This document shows positions 1 through 8,363 of a DNA stretch of 64,000 nucleotides, one piece after another. The stretch is from assembly GCF_001182745.1 (NCBI RefSeq), contig NZ_LN868938.1, forward strand, positions 1,116,001 to 1,180,000, in the 5' to 3' direction. The notes beneath the pieces are model-generated. The model ran no database searches and was not told the origin of the DNA. It was given only the letters and a program-made list of their open reading frames with translations. The stretch is from Nocardia farcinica (GTDB lineage: Bacteria > Actinomycetota > Actinomycetes > Mycobacteriales > Mycobacteriaceae). The position numbers and the translations under genes were made by a program. How positions within the stretch are numbered: position 1 is the first letter of the stretch; every line of letters starts with the position of its first letter.

Positions 1-189
1 GCCGAACTGCACACCGTCACCGTGCGCGACACCGTGAGCTTCCACGACCCGTGGACGGCCCGCGACGACACCGGCGCGCTGCAGGCGGGCGAGGGCGCCG
101 AACTCGCCGCGAAAACCCTGCTCGACCAACTCGTCTGGTGGGCCGAAGCGCTGCGCGCCGCCCGCGCGACCCGCCCCTACGTCGCATGA
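1..189 (+). CDS. NADPH-dependent FMN reductase-like protein, C-terminal fragment (cut by window edge)
   Basis: The frame is open from base 1 and stops at 187-189, giving 62 residues that end in ATRPYVA. The stretch with SFHDPW, then a GAELAAKTLLDQL helix and a VWWAEALRAAR helix, resembles the C-terminus of flavodoxin-fold NAD(P)H:FMN reductases. Such proteins reduce free or bound flavin in the cytoplasm. The N-terminal flavin-binding motif lies outside the window, so the family call rests on the C-terminal helix alone. The stop overlaps the ATG of the next gene (ATGA), which implies one transcript with the exporter. Confidence 0.55.
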   Translation, partial: AELHTVTVRDTVSFHDPWTARDDTGALQAGEGAELAAKTLLDQLVWWAEALRAARATRPYVA

Positions 190-1670
190 GCGCGCCGGTG
201 CGTCCCCGGGCGCCGATGACGGTCGCGCTGGTCCTGATGGTCGGCTCGATCATGGCCACCCTGGACCAGACCATCGTCAACGTCGCCGTCAACCGGCTCT
301 CCGCCGACTTCGACGTCCCACTGGCCACCGTGCAATGGGTCACCACCGGCTACGCCCTCGCGCTCGGCGCGGTGGTGCCCGCCTCGGCGTGGGCGATGGG
401 CCGCTTCGGCGCCAAACGCCTCTACCTGACCGCGGTGGTGGCCTTCGCGCTGGGCTCCCTGCTGGCCGGACTGGCGTGGAACATCGGCTCGCTCATCGCC
501 TTCCGGGTCGCGCAGGGGGTGGGCGGGGGATTGCTGATGCCCGTCGGCATGACCATCCTCGTGCGTGCGGCCACCCCCGAGCGGCTCGGCCGGCTGATGA
601 GCACGCTGGGTCTGGCGATCCTGGTCGGCCCGCTCGCCGGACCGGTGTTGGGCGGCTACCTGATCGACGAGGTGTCGTGGCGGTGGATGTTCCTGGTGAA
701 CGTGCCGGTGGCCGCGCTGGTGCTGGTGCTGGCGAGCCGGGTGTTCCCGGCCGACCTGCCCGAGCCGCGCCGCCGCCTCGACGTGGTCGGGCTGCTGCTG
801 ATGTCCCCGGGACTGGCGCTGGTGATCTACGCCGTCACCGCCGCCACCGAACGGGGCGGCTTCGCCTCGCCCGCGGTGCTCACGCCGCTGCTGGCGGGCG
901 CGGGCCTGGTCGCGGCGTTCGTGCACCGCGGCCTGACCGCGCCCGAGCCGCTGCTGGACCTGCGGGTGCTGCGCAACCCCGTCATCGGTGCCGCGGCGGC
1001 GCTGGTCGGGTTGTTCGCCGCCGGGTACTTCGGCTCGATGCTGTTGCAGCCGTTGTACTTCCAGCTCGCGCGCGGGGAGACCGCGACGATGGCGGGCGCG
1101 CTCGGTATCCCGTTCGCGCTGGCCTCGGGGCTGACCATGCAGGTGGCGGGCAGGCTCATCGACCGGATACCGCCGGGCCGCTACCTGCCGGTCTCCATCG
1201 GGGTGGGTGTGGCCGGATTCCTGCTGTTCCGTGCCCAACTCGACGCCGACGCCTCCTACTGGGGGCTGTGCGCGGCCATGCTGTTGATGGGCGCGGGTGG
1301 GGGAGGCACGATCATGCCCGCGCTCACCACCGCCACCCGTGCCCTCCCGCCCGAGCAGCAGTCCTCGGGCACCACCACGGTGAACATGGTCAGCACCACC
1401 GCGATGGCGATCGGCACGGCGCTGGCGTCGGTGGTGCTGTCGGCGCTGCTGCCGCTCGACGGCGGCCTGCAGGCGCTGCACCGGCTCGACCCGGCCGCGC
1501 GGGCCGCCCTCGCCCCGGCCCTGGCCGAGACCTTCCACGACGCCTACCTGCTCGCCCCGGTGCTGATGGGTCTCGCGCTGGTGCCTGCCCTGCTGTTGCC
1601 GCGCCGCCGGATCGATGCCGACGGTGTGCCTGGCGAGCGGCAGGCACTCGCGTCCGTCGAGCCGGCCTGA
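186..1670 (+). CDS. MFS transporter, DHA2 (EmrB/QacA) drug-exporter family
   Basis: This 494-residue membrane protein is a probable proton-driven exporter. After a short basic N-terminus, the first helix carries the family signature LDQTIVNVAV (about residues 24-33), and the loop after helix 2 has GRFGAKRLY, the MFS motif A. A motif-C-like GPLAGPVLGGYL follows near residue 150. Length and hydrophobic pattern fit a 14-helix DHA2 carrier. The ATG at 186 overlaps the upstream stop; a longer frame from base 51 would overlap the flavin reductase and lacks support. The substrate cannot be read from sequence. A TetR-controlled FBP gene follows, but it has its own operator, so a shared drug response is only a possibility. 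Confidence 0.9.
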   Translation: MSAPVRPRAPMTVALVLMVGSIMATLDQTIVNVAVNRLSADFDVPLATVQWVTTGYALALGAVVPASAWAMGRFGAKRLYLTAVVAFALGSLLAGLAWNIGSLIAFRVAQGVGGGLLMPVGMTILVRAATPERLGRLMSTLGLAILVGPLAGPVLGGYLIDEVSWRWMFLVNVPVAALVLVLASRVFPADLPEPRRRLDVVGLLLMSPGLALVIYAVTAATERGGFASPAVLTPLLAGAGLVAAFVHRGLTAPEPLLDLRVLRNPVIGAAAALVGLFAAGYFGSMLLQPLYFQLARGETATMAGALGIPFALASGLTMQVAGRLIDRIPPGRYLPVSIGVGVAGFLLFRAQLDADASYWGLCAAMLLMGAGGGGTIMPALTTATRALPPEQQSSGTTTVNMVSTTAMAIGTALASVVLSALLPLDGGLQALHRLDPAARAALAPALAETFHDAYLLAPVLMGLALVPALLLPRRRIDADGVPGERQALASVEPA

Positions 1671-1696
1671 GGCCGGAAGGCGCACGGGGTGGGGCC

Positions 1697-1747
1697 GATC
1701 CGAAGTTGTACCGTGGTACAAATTGTATCCATGTACAACTTCGGATC
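1697..1747. promoter_or_regulatory. Twin TetR-type operators upstream of the FBP-tetR operon
   Basis: Perfect 15-base arms GATCCGAAGTTGTAC (1697-1711) and its complement (1733-1747) enclose two adjacent 16-base palindromes: TTGTACCGTGGTACAA at 1706-1721 and TTGTATCCATGTACAA at 1723-1738. The second has perfect TTGTA/TACAA arms. They lie 18-50 bases before the ATG at 1757. Size and position fit operators for the TetR encoded two genes downstream, implying autorepression. As RNA the same sequence could also form a hairpin, so a terminator for the MFS gene is an alternative, though no U-tract follows. Confidence 0.75.
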
Positions 1748-1756
1748 GGAGCCACC

Positions 1757-2275
1757 ATGCGCCCCCTGACCAGAGACGAGGTCCGCGCCGCCATCGCCAA
1801 CACCGACCCCGGCGAACGGGTGCGCCTGCCCACCTGGTTCGACGAGGTCACCTGGGACCGCATCGACTACCTGGCCTGGCGCGACCCCCGCGCCCCCGTC
1901 CGCGCCTACCTCGTCACCGACATCGACGGCACCGCACTCGGCGCACTGCTGCGCCAATGCCCCAGCCAACCCGCCCTGGCCTCCCGCGCCCTCATGTGCG
2001 ACCTGTGCCGCGCCACCCGCCGCTTCAACGAGGTCTCCCTGTTCACCGCGCGCCGCCCCGCCAAGGACAAACGCCACCGACTCAGCACCCGCGGCCTGCA
2101 CCTGTGCACCGACCTCGACTGCCACACCACCGTCACGACCCCGCCACCCACCGGCCCCCACGACCCACCCGCCGCCGACATCATCGCCGCCCGCCGGGAG
2201 GGCCTGCGCGCCCGCACCGCCGCCTTCCTATGCTCGATCACCGACACCCGCCGACCCACGACCCGGAGACGGTGA
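1757..2275 (+). CDS. FBP (EF-G-binding, FusB-like C-terminal) zinc-finger domain protein
   Basis: A 172-residue cytoplasmic protein. The N-terminal half (LTRDEVRAAI, WFDEVTWDRIDYLAWRDP) and a cysteine set CDLC (about residue 80) with CTDLDC (about residue 119) match the treble-clef domain first described in FusB-type fusidic-acid resistance proteins that bind EF-G and rescue stalled ribosomes. Actinobacterial members are mostly uncharacterised, so ribosome binding is inference. The last 45 residues are Pro/Arg-rich and probably flexible. The stop TGA shares its A with the ATG of the TetR gene, so the two are translationally coupled, and the pair sits behind twin palindromic operators. This suggests an inducible stress or antibiotic response. 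Confidence 0.8.
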   Translation: MRPLTRDEVRAAIANTDPGERVRLPTWFDEVTWDRIDYLAWRDPRAPVRAYLVTDIDGTALGALLRQCPSQPALASRALMCDLCRATRRFNEVSLFTARRPAKDKRHRLSTRGLHLCTDLDCHTTVTTPPPTGPHDPPAADIIAARREGLRARTAAFLCSITDTRRPTTRRR

Positions 2276-2847
2276 TGGCATACCTGACACGCGCGCAACG
2301 CCGCCGCTCCATCGTGGGCGCCGCGGCCGCGGTGGTGGCCCGCGCGGGCCTCGGCGCGGTCACCGCCCGCGCCGTCGCCGAAGAACTCGGCGGCTCCCCG
2401 GGCCAGATCCACCACCACTTCGCCTCCACCGACGAACTCGCCGCCGAAGGCTGGCGGCACTACGCCACCGCCGAAATCGAGTCCTACGAACAGGCCGCCA
2501 CGGGACTCGACACGCACGCCGCACTCACCCTGTTCTTCGCCGACCTCGTCGAGGACACCGACGGCGACGGCCGCGCCCTGGCCCGCTGGGCCGAAGCAGG
2601 CGCCCACGCCCAGCTGCGCCCCGCCGTCGCCGCCGCCTACCTCGACACCCTCGCCCGTCTCACCGACGTCCTCGCCACCGTCCTGGCCGCCACCCACCCC
2701 GACCCCGGCCACGCCAGCGCCGCCGCCGGACGACTGCTGATGCTCGGCGTCGGCCTGGCTGGACTCACCCGCCTCACCGACCGGCCACCCGTGCGGGCCG
2801 CCACCGTCATGCGCACGGCCATCCAGGCCGAAACCACTACCCGGTGA
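2275..2847 (+). CDS. TetR family transcriptional regulator, co-transcribed with FBP protein
   Basis: A 190-residue regulator. The N-terminal helix-turn-helix runs from RRSIVGAAAAVVARAGL to GGSPGQIHHHFASTDEL (residues about 10-57); the rest is a helical ligand-binding domain. The start codon overlaps the FBP stop (TGATG), so upstream in-frame sequence is excluded. Autoregulation through the palindromes at 1706-1738 is the simplest model. The gene ends naturally, but the Tn3 transposase remnant starts in the very next codons, so the stop lies at the edge of the accessory block. The ligand is unknown. Confidence 0.88.
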   Translation: MAYLTRAQRRRSIVGAAAAVVARAGLGAVTARAVAEELGGSPGQIHHHFASTDELAAEGWRHYATAEIESYEQAATGLDTHAALTLFFADLVEDTDGDGRALARWAEAGAHAQLRPAVAAAYLDTLARLTDVLATVLAATHPDPGHASAAAGRLLMLGVGLAGLTRLTDRPPVRAATVMRTAIQAETTTR

Positions 2848-2848
2848 T

Positions 2849-5006
2849 GAGCTCGACCTGGTGGGCGGTAAGCGGGGTGCGACGCGGTTGGGGTTCGCGA
2901 TCTTGCTGAGGTTCTACACTGAGCATGGCCGTTCCCCCCCCGGGGGGCGGGCCGAGATCTCGGACAACGCGGTCGCGTACATGGCGCGTCAGGTGGGAGT
3001 GGAGCGGACCGACATCGCGTTCTCCGACTGGTCGGGCCGTACGATCGAGTACCACCGTGCCCGGATCCGGCGGGCGCTGGGTTTTCGGGAGTGCAGCGTC
3101 GCCGACGCAGACGCGTTGACATGGTGGCTGGTCGATCACGTCACCCAGGCCGAGCGGAGTCCGGAACGAGTGCGTGAGCATCTCCTGGCCGAGTGCCGAC
3201 GATGGAAGCTGAAGCCCCTACGGCGGGCCGGATCGTGCGGTCCGGGTCGAGCCGGGGTGAGGAGCTGCTGTTCGACCGGGTGTCGTCGCGGTTGCCGACC
3301 GAGGTGGTCGCGAAGCTGGTGACACTGGTTGCCCCGGTTGATTCAGAGGATGGCGAGTTGGAGGGCGTAGCGCGGTGCTGGCGTCGATCGGTCGGACCCG
3401 GGAAACGTCAGCTTGAATACGATGCTGACCGAGATCGCGAAGCTGGAAGCGGTCCGTGAGGTCGGGGTCCCGGCGGCGGTGTTCGCCGATATCGCGCCGA
3501 AGGTCGTGACCGGCTGGCGCGGACGCGCGGCGGTGGAGTCACCGTCGCATCCGCGTGATCATCCGCGGCGAGTGCAGTTGACGCTGCTGGCAGCGTTGCT
3601 GCAGTGCCGGTGCCGGGAGATCACCGACACCCCTGGTCGAGCTGCTGAACTCCACGGTGCACCGGATCAACGCCCGCGCCGAGGTGCGGGTGACCAACGA
3701 GTTGATCAAAGTTCAAGAAGGTCACCGGTAAGGAGAACTTGCTGTTCAAGGTGGCAGAGGCGACGGTGAAGGCCACGCTGCGTTCGTCCTATGCCAACCA
3801 CTACCGGTCCAGGCTGATCAAGCTGTTGAGTGTGCTGGAATTCTGCAGCAACAACACCATGCACCGGCCGGTCCTCGACGCACTGGAGCTCATCGGCAAG
3901 TATGCGGGCGCGAACCTGCGTTACTACCCGCCCGACGAGCGAGTGTGGGGCGTAGTGCCGTTGATCGACATCGTCAAGGAGGCCGTTCTGCGCACCGGGT
4001 GCCTGCGGGCGGTGACCTCGGTCGCCGACCGCGGCCACCTGGCCGAGGAGGTGCTGGTCGAACGGCTGCTGCTGGCGATCTACGCCTACGGCACCAACAC
4101 CGGTATCCGGGCGGTGGCCGGCAGCACCGATCGCCACAGCGAAGACGAGATCCGCTACGCGCGCCGCCGCTACCTGAACACCGAGGCGGCGCGGCGGATC
4201 GCGATCGAGATCGCCACGGTGGTCGTGCACTCCCAGCTGCTGGACTGCTCGGCCTCTGAGGTGCACGCGATGGTCGACGGCGCGATCCACCACGGGACCG
4301 AGATGACGGTGTCGGGCAACTACGTCGATACCCACGGCCAGTCCGAGATCGGGTTCGGCATCACAAAACTGCTCGGGTTGGATTTGCTGCCACGGATCAA
4401 GCGGATCAACAAGGTGAAGCTGTACCGGCCAGCGGCCGGGGAGCCGGACCTGTGGCCGGGGTTGAAACCGGCCATGACCCGGCCGATCAACCGGGCGAAG
4501 ATCGGCGAGCAGTACGACCAGATGCTCAAGTACACCACAGCGATCCGCACCGGTAGCGCCTCCACCGAAGCGATCCTGCGCCGGTTCATGAAAGCCAACT
4601 CTGCCCACCCAACCTACCAGGCCATGATCGGACTCGGTCGGGCACAGAAGGCGATCTGGCCCGCTACCTGCGCAGTCGCGGACTGCAACGCGAGATCAAC
4701 GACGGGCTCAACGTCATCGAGTCCTGGAACCGAGCCAACAGCATCATCTTCTACGGTAAGAACGCCGAACTGGCCTCCAACCGCCGCGACGAACAGAAGA
4801 AGTCGGTGCAGTGCCTGCGGATCTGACAGGCCGCCATGGTCTACGTCAACACCCTGATGATCCAGGACGTCCTCGCCGACCCGGACTGGGACGCGGTCCT
4901 CACCGCCGAGGACCAACGCGGCCTAACCCGGCTGTTCTGGTCCCATGTGCTCCCCTACGGCAAGGTCGAGCTCAACATGAATACCCGCCTTGCCCTCGGC
5001 GGATGA
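2849..5006 (+). pseudogene. Tn3-family transposase (TnpA), frameshifted and truncated
   Basis: Similarity runs in order through several frames. The DUF4158 N-terminal region starts mid-domain (GGKRGATRLGFAILLRFYTEHG). The middle lies in two further frames (EELLFDRVSSRLPTEVV; LTEIAKLEAVREVGVP). The DDE catalytic region is an intact stretch from about 3739 to 4650 (ANHYRSRLIKLLSVLEFCSNN, VSGNYVDTHGQSEIGFG). The C-terminus (INDGLNVIESWNRANSIIFYG, VYVNTLMIQDVL) is in another frame. I count frame breaks near 3215, 3390, 3640, 3705 and 4660, an in-frame TGA at 4824-4826, and a missing 5' end. The last codon is at 5006. It cannot make a functional transposase. Confidence 0.88.
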
Positions 5007-5219
5007 GGAAGGCCGCTGACCGAACGCCGTAGAGACGGAGTCGTACTGGTCGGCGCAGCGGATCGCGCCGCCTGGCGCTGATTGAGGGCGAAGATCGGCG
5101 ACGTCGATGTCTTCGCATCAAGTGGTCTGGACATGTTCGATGGAACTGGATCGTGCTGTGCTGCGTCCTACCGGAATGTAAGGGTTACAAATAGATTCAC
5201 GATCCGGGGGTTTCAGAAC

Positions 5220-5519
5220 ATGTCAACAAAGTCGGCATCGGTGCAGTTCAAGGCAACGCTGGGCAGTGTGGTGACGCTGCTGTCCGTCGGAGCGGTGGTA
5301 GTCGGAATCGTCGCCGGCGGTGCCGGCGTGGCGGTGGCTACGCAGGATTTCGCCGCCTCGGATATGGTTCTGCGACAGAATCCGAATGATTCGATCAACT
5401 GGGGCAAGGTGGCCCGAGTGACCGGGTCGGCGAACGAGTGCCGCAGCCTGGCCGTCCACTATCCGGGTGGATACTGCCAGCCCTCCAGCAGTGGATCCTG
5501 GCTGGTCATGGTGCCCTGA
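5220..5519 (+). CDS. Small secreted protein of unknown function
   Basis: 99 residues. An ATG at 5220 gives a classic signal peptide: Lys4/Lys11, a hydrophobic core VVTLLSVGAVVVGIVAGG, and a probable cleavage site AVA-T at residues 38-41. The mature part is about 59 residues with only two cysteines (74 and 86), which could form one disulfide, and ends in SGSWLVMVP. The frame opens earlier (5082), but that extension would precede the signal peptide and is unlikely. The upstream sequence is A/T-richer than the region. I do not recognise the family. It follows the transposase remnant and may be cargo. Confidence 0.65.
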   Translation: MSTKSASVQFKATLGSVVTLLSVGAVVVGIVAGGAGVAVATQDFAASDMVLRQNPNDSINWGKVARVTGSANECRSLAVHYPGGYCQPSSSGSWLVMVP

Positions 5520-5616
5520 GACACCTGGGTGCAATACCCGGCTGTGCCGGCGCCCGTCGCGATCGTCGCGTTCGGCACAGCCAGCCACCTACTACAGACA
5601 CAATGAAAGGGATGGA

Positions 5617-6027
5617 ATGGACATCCACGGTGTGATCACCGGCCTCGCCGGCGCGTGGAATGATGGCGATGCCCGCCGATGGGCAGAGCACTTCACCGAC
5701 GACGTCACATTCGTCGACGAGATCGGGGCGGTCCGTCAGGGTCGCGACGCGATGGCTGACGCGCACCAGCATTGGTTCGCCACCCTCTACCGTGACAGCA
5801 CGGTCACCATCGAGGTATCCGAGCAGCGGGAACTCGCTCCAGGCGTGACGCTCGCCTATCTGGAGGCGGTGATCACGATGCCGTCACCGCACCCCGGAAC
5901 GATGCGCACCGCGCACACGGCCGTAGTCACCGGGGGGCAAATCACTGCCTATCACAGCAGCATTCGGCCCGATGTCGAGGGCAAGGACCTGTCCGAGGTC
6001 GTCTCGGTGTCCGCAGGACAGCGATAG
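5617..6027 (+). CDS. SnoaL-like/NTF2-fold protein
   Basis: 136 residues. The pattern ITGLAGAWNDGDARRWAEHFTDDVTFVDEIGAVRQGRDAM is the first half of the SnoaL-like NTF2 fold (helices, then the bent sheet that lines a small-molecule pocket). The second half continues the sheet (TLAYLEAVITMPSP, RTAHTAVVTGGQITAYHSS). Family members include polyketide cyclases, isomerases and many stand-alone proteins whose ligand is unknown; no catalytic residues can be assigned here. The ATG at 5617 is preceded by AAAGGGATGGA. The gene lies 97 bases after the secreted protein and converges on the ATPase gene. Confidence 0.75.
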   Translation: MDIHGVITGLAGAWNDGDARRWAEHFTDDVTFVDEIGAVRQGRDAMADAHQHWFATLYRDSTVTIEVSEQRELAPGVTLAYLEAVITMPSPHPGTMRTAHTAVVTGGQITAYHSSIRPDVEGKDLSEVVSVSAGQR

Positions 6028-6056
6028 GGTTGCCGGATTCGGGATCGGGCCCCGGG

Positions 6057-7223
6057 TCAGCGTTCGTACCAGTTCCACTGGGGCCGGTCCAGGAGTCCCT
6101 GTCCAGAGATTGTCGTTTCTCCGGACTGTTTGACCAGCTCGATCGCGGTCACGCTGTGGCCGTTTCGGATCAGTGCGTCGATCACCATCTGAGCGTGAGA
6201 AACCACGATGATCTGGGTGTCCTGCGATACCGCGGCGATCAGGTGTCCGAGCGGAGCGAACAGGTCCGGATGCAGGCTGGTTTCCGGTTCGTTGAAGATC
6301 AGAAGCTCCGGCGGCCGGGGTGTCAACAGGGCGGCAACGAGCAGCAGGTACCGCAAGGTGCCGTCGGACAGCTCCGCCGCACCGAGCGGCCGTAGGAGTC
6401 CTTGCTGCTTCCATTGCAGGTCGAATCGGCCGTTGCGGTCGTCGACGAACACCTGACATCCCGGGAACGCGTCGTCGATCGCTTCATCCAGCAGCTCAGG
6501 GTCCCCGATCTCGCGGATCGTCTGGATTGCCGCCGCCAAGTCGGCACCATCTGCGGCGAGGACCGGGGTCCGAGTGCCGACCCGGCTGAGACGGGCCGGG
6601 GCATCGGCGTCAGTGCGGAAGTGGTCGTAGAATCTCCAGCCCCGCATCCGGTCCCGCAAGACGAGCAGCTCCGGCGCTGTCGCCGGGTCGGCGAATTCGG
6701 AGAGCATGCTGTCGAACGGGGCGATCGCGTAGTCGGCAATGTCCGAGCCGTCGCGTACCAGCACGCGACTGTTGCATCGCTCAACCAGAACCGCGGACGG
6801 TCGAAGCACCGGGCCCGACCACACACATTCGGACTTGATCTCCGGGTCCAGTCCGAACATCGTGCGGGTCTCGGCGGAGCCGTCGAGGTCTCCGCCCGGT
6901 ACGCCCAGATCCACTGCGTAGCCGAACTCGTCACCGGCATATCCCAGCCGCAACGTGACCGGACCACTCTGAAGGCTCGGTTGCCCACGCCGAACGCTGC
7001 GGGCACCGTTCGGCGGGCCGGCCCACAACGTTGAAGGTAGGCCGCCCTCCCGCGCCAGAGCGCCCACGGCTCCGTTGCTGGCCGTGTCGGCCAGGAGCCG
7101 TAATGCCCGGTACAGGTTGGACTTCCCGGCGCCGTTGGTGCCCGTGATCACCGTCAGCTCACCCAGCGGCACCACCAACTCCCGCAGCGACCGATAGTTC
7201 GCCACGCTCAGGGTTGTCAGCAC
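6057..7223 (-). CDS. Lone AAA_21/ABC-type ATPase (OLD/RecF-like nucleotide-binding fold)
   Basis: 388 residues, GTG start with GAGAGGA upstream. The N-terminus LSVANYRSLRELVVPLGELTVITG leads into Walker A GTNGAGKSN (28-36). An ABC-like signature LSDGTLRY lies at 285-292, Walker B LLIFNEPETSLHP at 307-319 and an H-loop Ser-His at 342-343, so all ATPase elements are present. There is no TOPRIM nuclease and no coiled-coil arm, so it is neither a full OLD nuclease nor RecF/SMC. Members of this predicted-ATPase group occur in phage-defence and other mobile modules as well as alone. It starts 41 bases after the recombinase stop on the same strand, implying one transcript. Function unassigned. Confidence 0.82.
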   Translation of the reverse strand: MLTTLSVANYRSLRELVVPLGELTVITGTNGAGKSNLYRALRLLADTASNGAVGALAREGGLPSTLWAGPPNGARSVRRGQPSLQSGPVTLRLGYAGDEFGYAVDLGVPGGDLDGSAETRTMFGLDPEIKSECVWSGPVLRPSAVLVERCNSRVLVRDGSDIADYAIAPFDSMLSEFADPATAPELLVLRDRMRGWRFYDHFRTDADAPARLSRVGTRTPVLAADGADLAAAIQTIREIGDPELLDEAIDDAFPGCQVFVDDRNGRFDLQWKQQGLLRPLGAAELSDGTLRYLLLVAALLTPRPPELLIFNEPETSLHPDLFAPLGHLIAAVSQDTQIIVVSHAQMVIDALIRNGHSVTAIELVKQSGETTISGQGLLDRPQWNWYER

Positions 7224-7263
7224 CCTATTCGTCCTCTCCGTACGTTTCGATTCGATTCCACAG

Positions 7264-7878
7264 CTACGCCTGCGGCATGCCGCTGCTCACGATCCGATGA
7301 ATGGTGGATCGGCCGACGCTGTATTCCTCGGCAAGGTCCGCCAAGCTGGCGTCGTCTCCGGGGTCGTGGTAGCGGCGATAGATCGTCCTCCGGGCTGCAA
7401 GCGGCAACTTCGGTCGCTTGCCCTTGAGACGGCCCTTCGCGCGAGCGTTTGCCATCCCCTCACGGGTCCGTAGGTGGTTCAGGTTCGCCTCGAACTCGGC
7501 GACCATCGCCAGCGTTTGCAGGAACAGTTCGCCGAACGGGTCATCCCAGTCGTAGATCGAGCTACCGAGGCCGAACAGCACGCCACGCTCGCGTAGGCCA
7601 GTGAGGACTTCACCGGCTTCGGCCATGCTCCGCGCGAACCTGTCGAACTTTGTCGTAGTCAGCACTGCCGGTCGGCCTGTGGCAACTGCCGCCGCCGACG
7701 CGGCGGCGAGTGCACTGTCGAGACCGGCTCGGTTCTTGCGCGTCGTTCCGGAGAACCCCGTGTCGATGAAAATTCGGTCGTGCGGCACTCCAAGGGTCCG
7801 AAGCCGCTCTGTTTGAACTTCGACGTCCTGCTCATCGGAAGAGCAGCGGCAGTACCCGACGCGAAACGGCTCGTTCAC
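7264..7878 (-). CDS. Serine recombinase, resolvase/invertase family
   Basis: 204 residues, the usual length of a Tn3-type resolvase or DNA invertase. The catalytic N-terminal domain has VGYCRCSSDEQDVEVQ, where Ser13 is the expected nucleophile next to Arg11, and later TTTKFDRFARS with the conserved active-site Arg cluster. The long E-helix region follows (FLQTLAMVAEFEANLNHLRTR). The C-terminal 40 residues form a Hin-like helix-turn-helix ending SVGRSTIHRIVSS. It may be the resolvase of the nearby eroded Tn3 element or a separate acquisition. The start at 7878 is followed on the outside by inverted GGAAC motifs that could be its recombination site. Confidence 0.9.
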   Translation of the reverse strand: MNEPFRVGYCRCSSDEQDVEVQTERLRTLGVPHDRIFIDTGFSGTTRKNRAGLDSALAAASAAAVATGRPAVLTTTKFDRFARSMAEAGEVLTGLRERGVLFGLGSSIYDWDDPFGELFLQTLAMVAEFEANLNHLRTREGMANARAKGRLKGKRPKLPLAARRTIYRRYHDPGDDASLADLAEEYSVGRSTIHRIVSSGMPQA

Positions 7879-8363
7879 CCGCGTATTGTTCCATATAACG
7901 GGGGCTCACCGGAACAGTTCACGGAACACCCGGGCTGGGGTTGTTGGGTCATCCACAGGCGGTGGCTCTGTGACTTGCGGCTGAAAACACGATCCGTACC
8001 GGCACCCCTATACACCGGGTCCTCGCCACCCCGACCACACCGGCGCAGATCCACCACCGCCTCCAGCACCTGGCGCACCGTCTCCTCGAACTCCGGTGCG
8101 CTGCGCCGCAACTCGGCCAGCAGCGGCATCAACCGCTCCTGCGCCTCGGCCAGATGCCGGGCCGCCAGCGCATGCAGCAACGCCTCCTTGTTCGGAAAGT
8201 ACTGATACAGGGTGCCGATCGACAGCCCGGCCCGCTCGGCGATGTGATTGGTCGTGGCCGCGAGTCCCCGCCGGGTGAACATCTGCGCCGCCGCCTCCAA
8301 CAGCGTGTCCACCGTCTCCCGGGAGCGCCGCTGCCGCGGCGCCCTACGCGGACGCTCCGCCAT
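7875..8363 (-). CDS. TetR family regulator, C-terminal half replaced by inserted DNA
   Basis: The first 108 of 162 residues are a good TetR N-terminus: SRETVDTLLEAAAQMFTRRGL, then LSIGTLYQYFPNKEAL for the recognition helix. After VVDLRR the sequence becomes CGRGGEDPVYRG and ends GEPPLYGTIRG, with no helical ligand-domain character and shorter than the usual 190-220. The break maps near 8040 and the tail is read from the accessory block, even overlapping the recombinase start by 4 bases. The start codon lies inside the beta-glucosidase 3' end (20-base overlap), so bgl and tetR were one operon. A stable repressor is unlikely, so the operon may be deregulated. Confidence 0.75.
   Translation of the reverse strand: MAERPRRAPRQRRSRETVDTLLEAAAQMFTRRGLAATTNHIAERAGLSIGTLYQYFPNKEALLHALAARHLAEAQERLMPLLAELRRSAPEFEETVRQVLEAVVDLRRCGRGGEDPVYRGAGTDRVFSRKSQSHRLWMTQQPQPGCSVNCSGEPPLYGTIRG
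7887..7916. promoter_or_regulatory. Possible res/operator site at the recombinase promoter
   Basis: Just upstream of the recombinase start (minus strand, 7878), TGTTCC at 7887-7892 and GGAACA at 7911-7916 form an inverted repeat with an 18-base spacer, and another GGAACA follows at 7924-7929. Resolvase res sites normally sit at this place and consist of such imperfect dyads. The arms are short, so this is a weak call. Confidence 0.3.

Larger units (their letters stand above)
2848..8040. mobile_element. Accessory block with Tn3-family remnant, recombinase and ATPase
   Basis: The block begins directly after the stop of one tetR and ends inside another. It contains an eroded Tn3 transposase, two small genes, a lone ATPase and a serine recombinase. 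The left edge is where transposase similarity begins, at about 2848. The right edge (about 8036-8045) is where the TetR reading frame at 8363 leaves the family. Base composition in 5007-6000 is visibly richer in A/T than its flanks. I could not identify Tn3 38-base terminal repeats or a target duplication, so these are apparent edges, and the block may be a degraded composite rather than one transposon. Confidence 0.5.

Noticed and set aside
335..1756. Long open frame running from 335 into the FBP gene
   Set aside because: Only the part from 1757 has family similarity; the rest is an out-of-frame reading of the MFS gene.
5082..5219. Upstream extension of the small secreted protein
   Set aside because: It would place 46 residues ahead of a complete signal peptide.
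7895..8045. Possible Tn3 38-base terminal repeat (GGGG-rich stretch at 7900)
   Set aside because: No matching copy could be found at the left edge or beside the transposase end, and the conserved inner end is missing.
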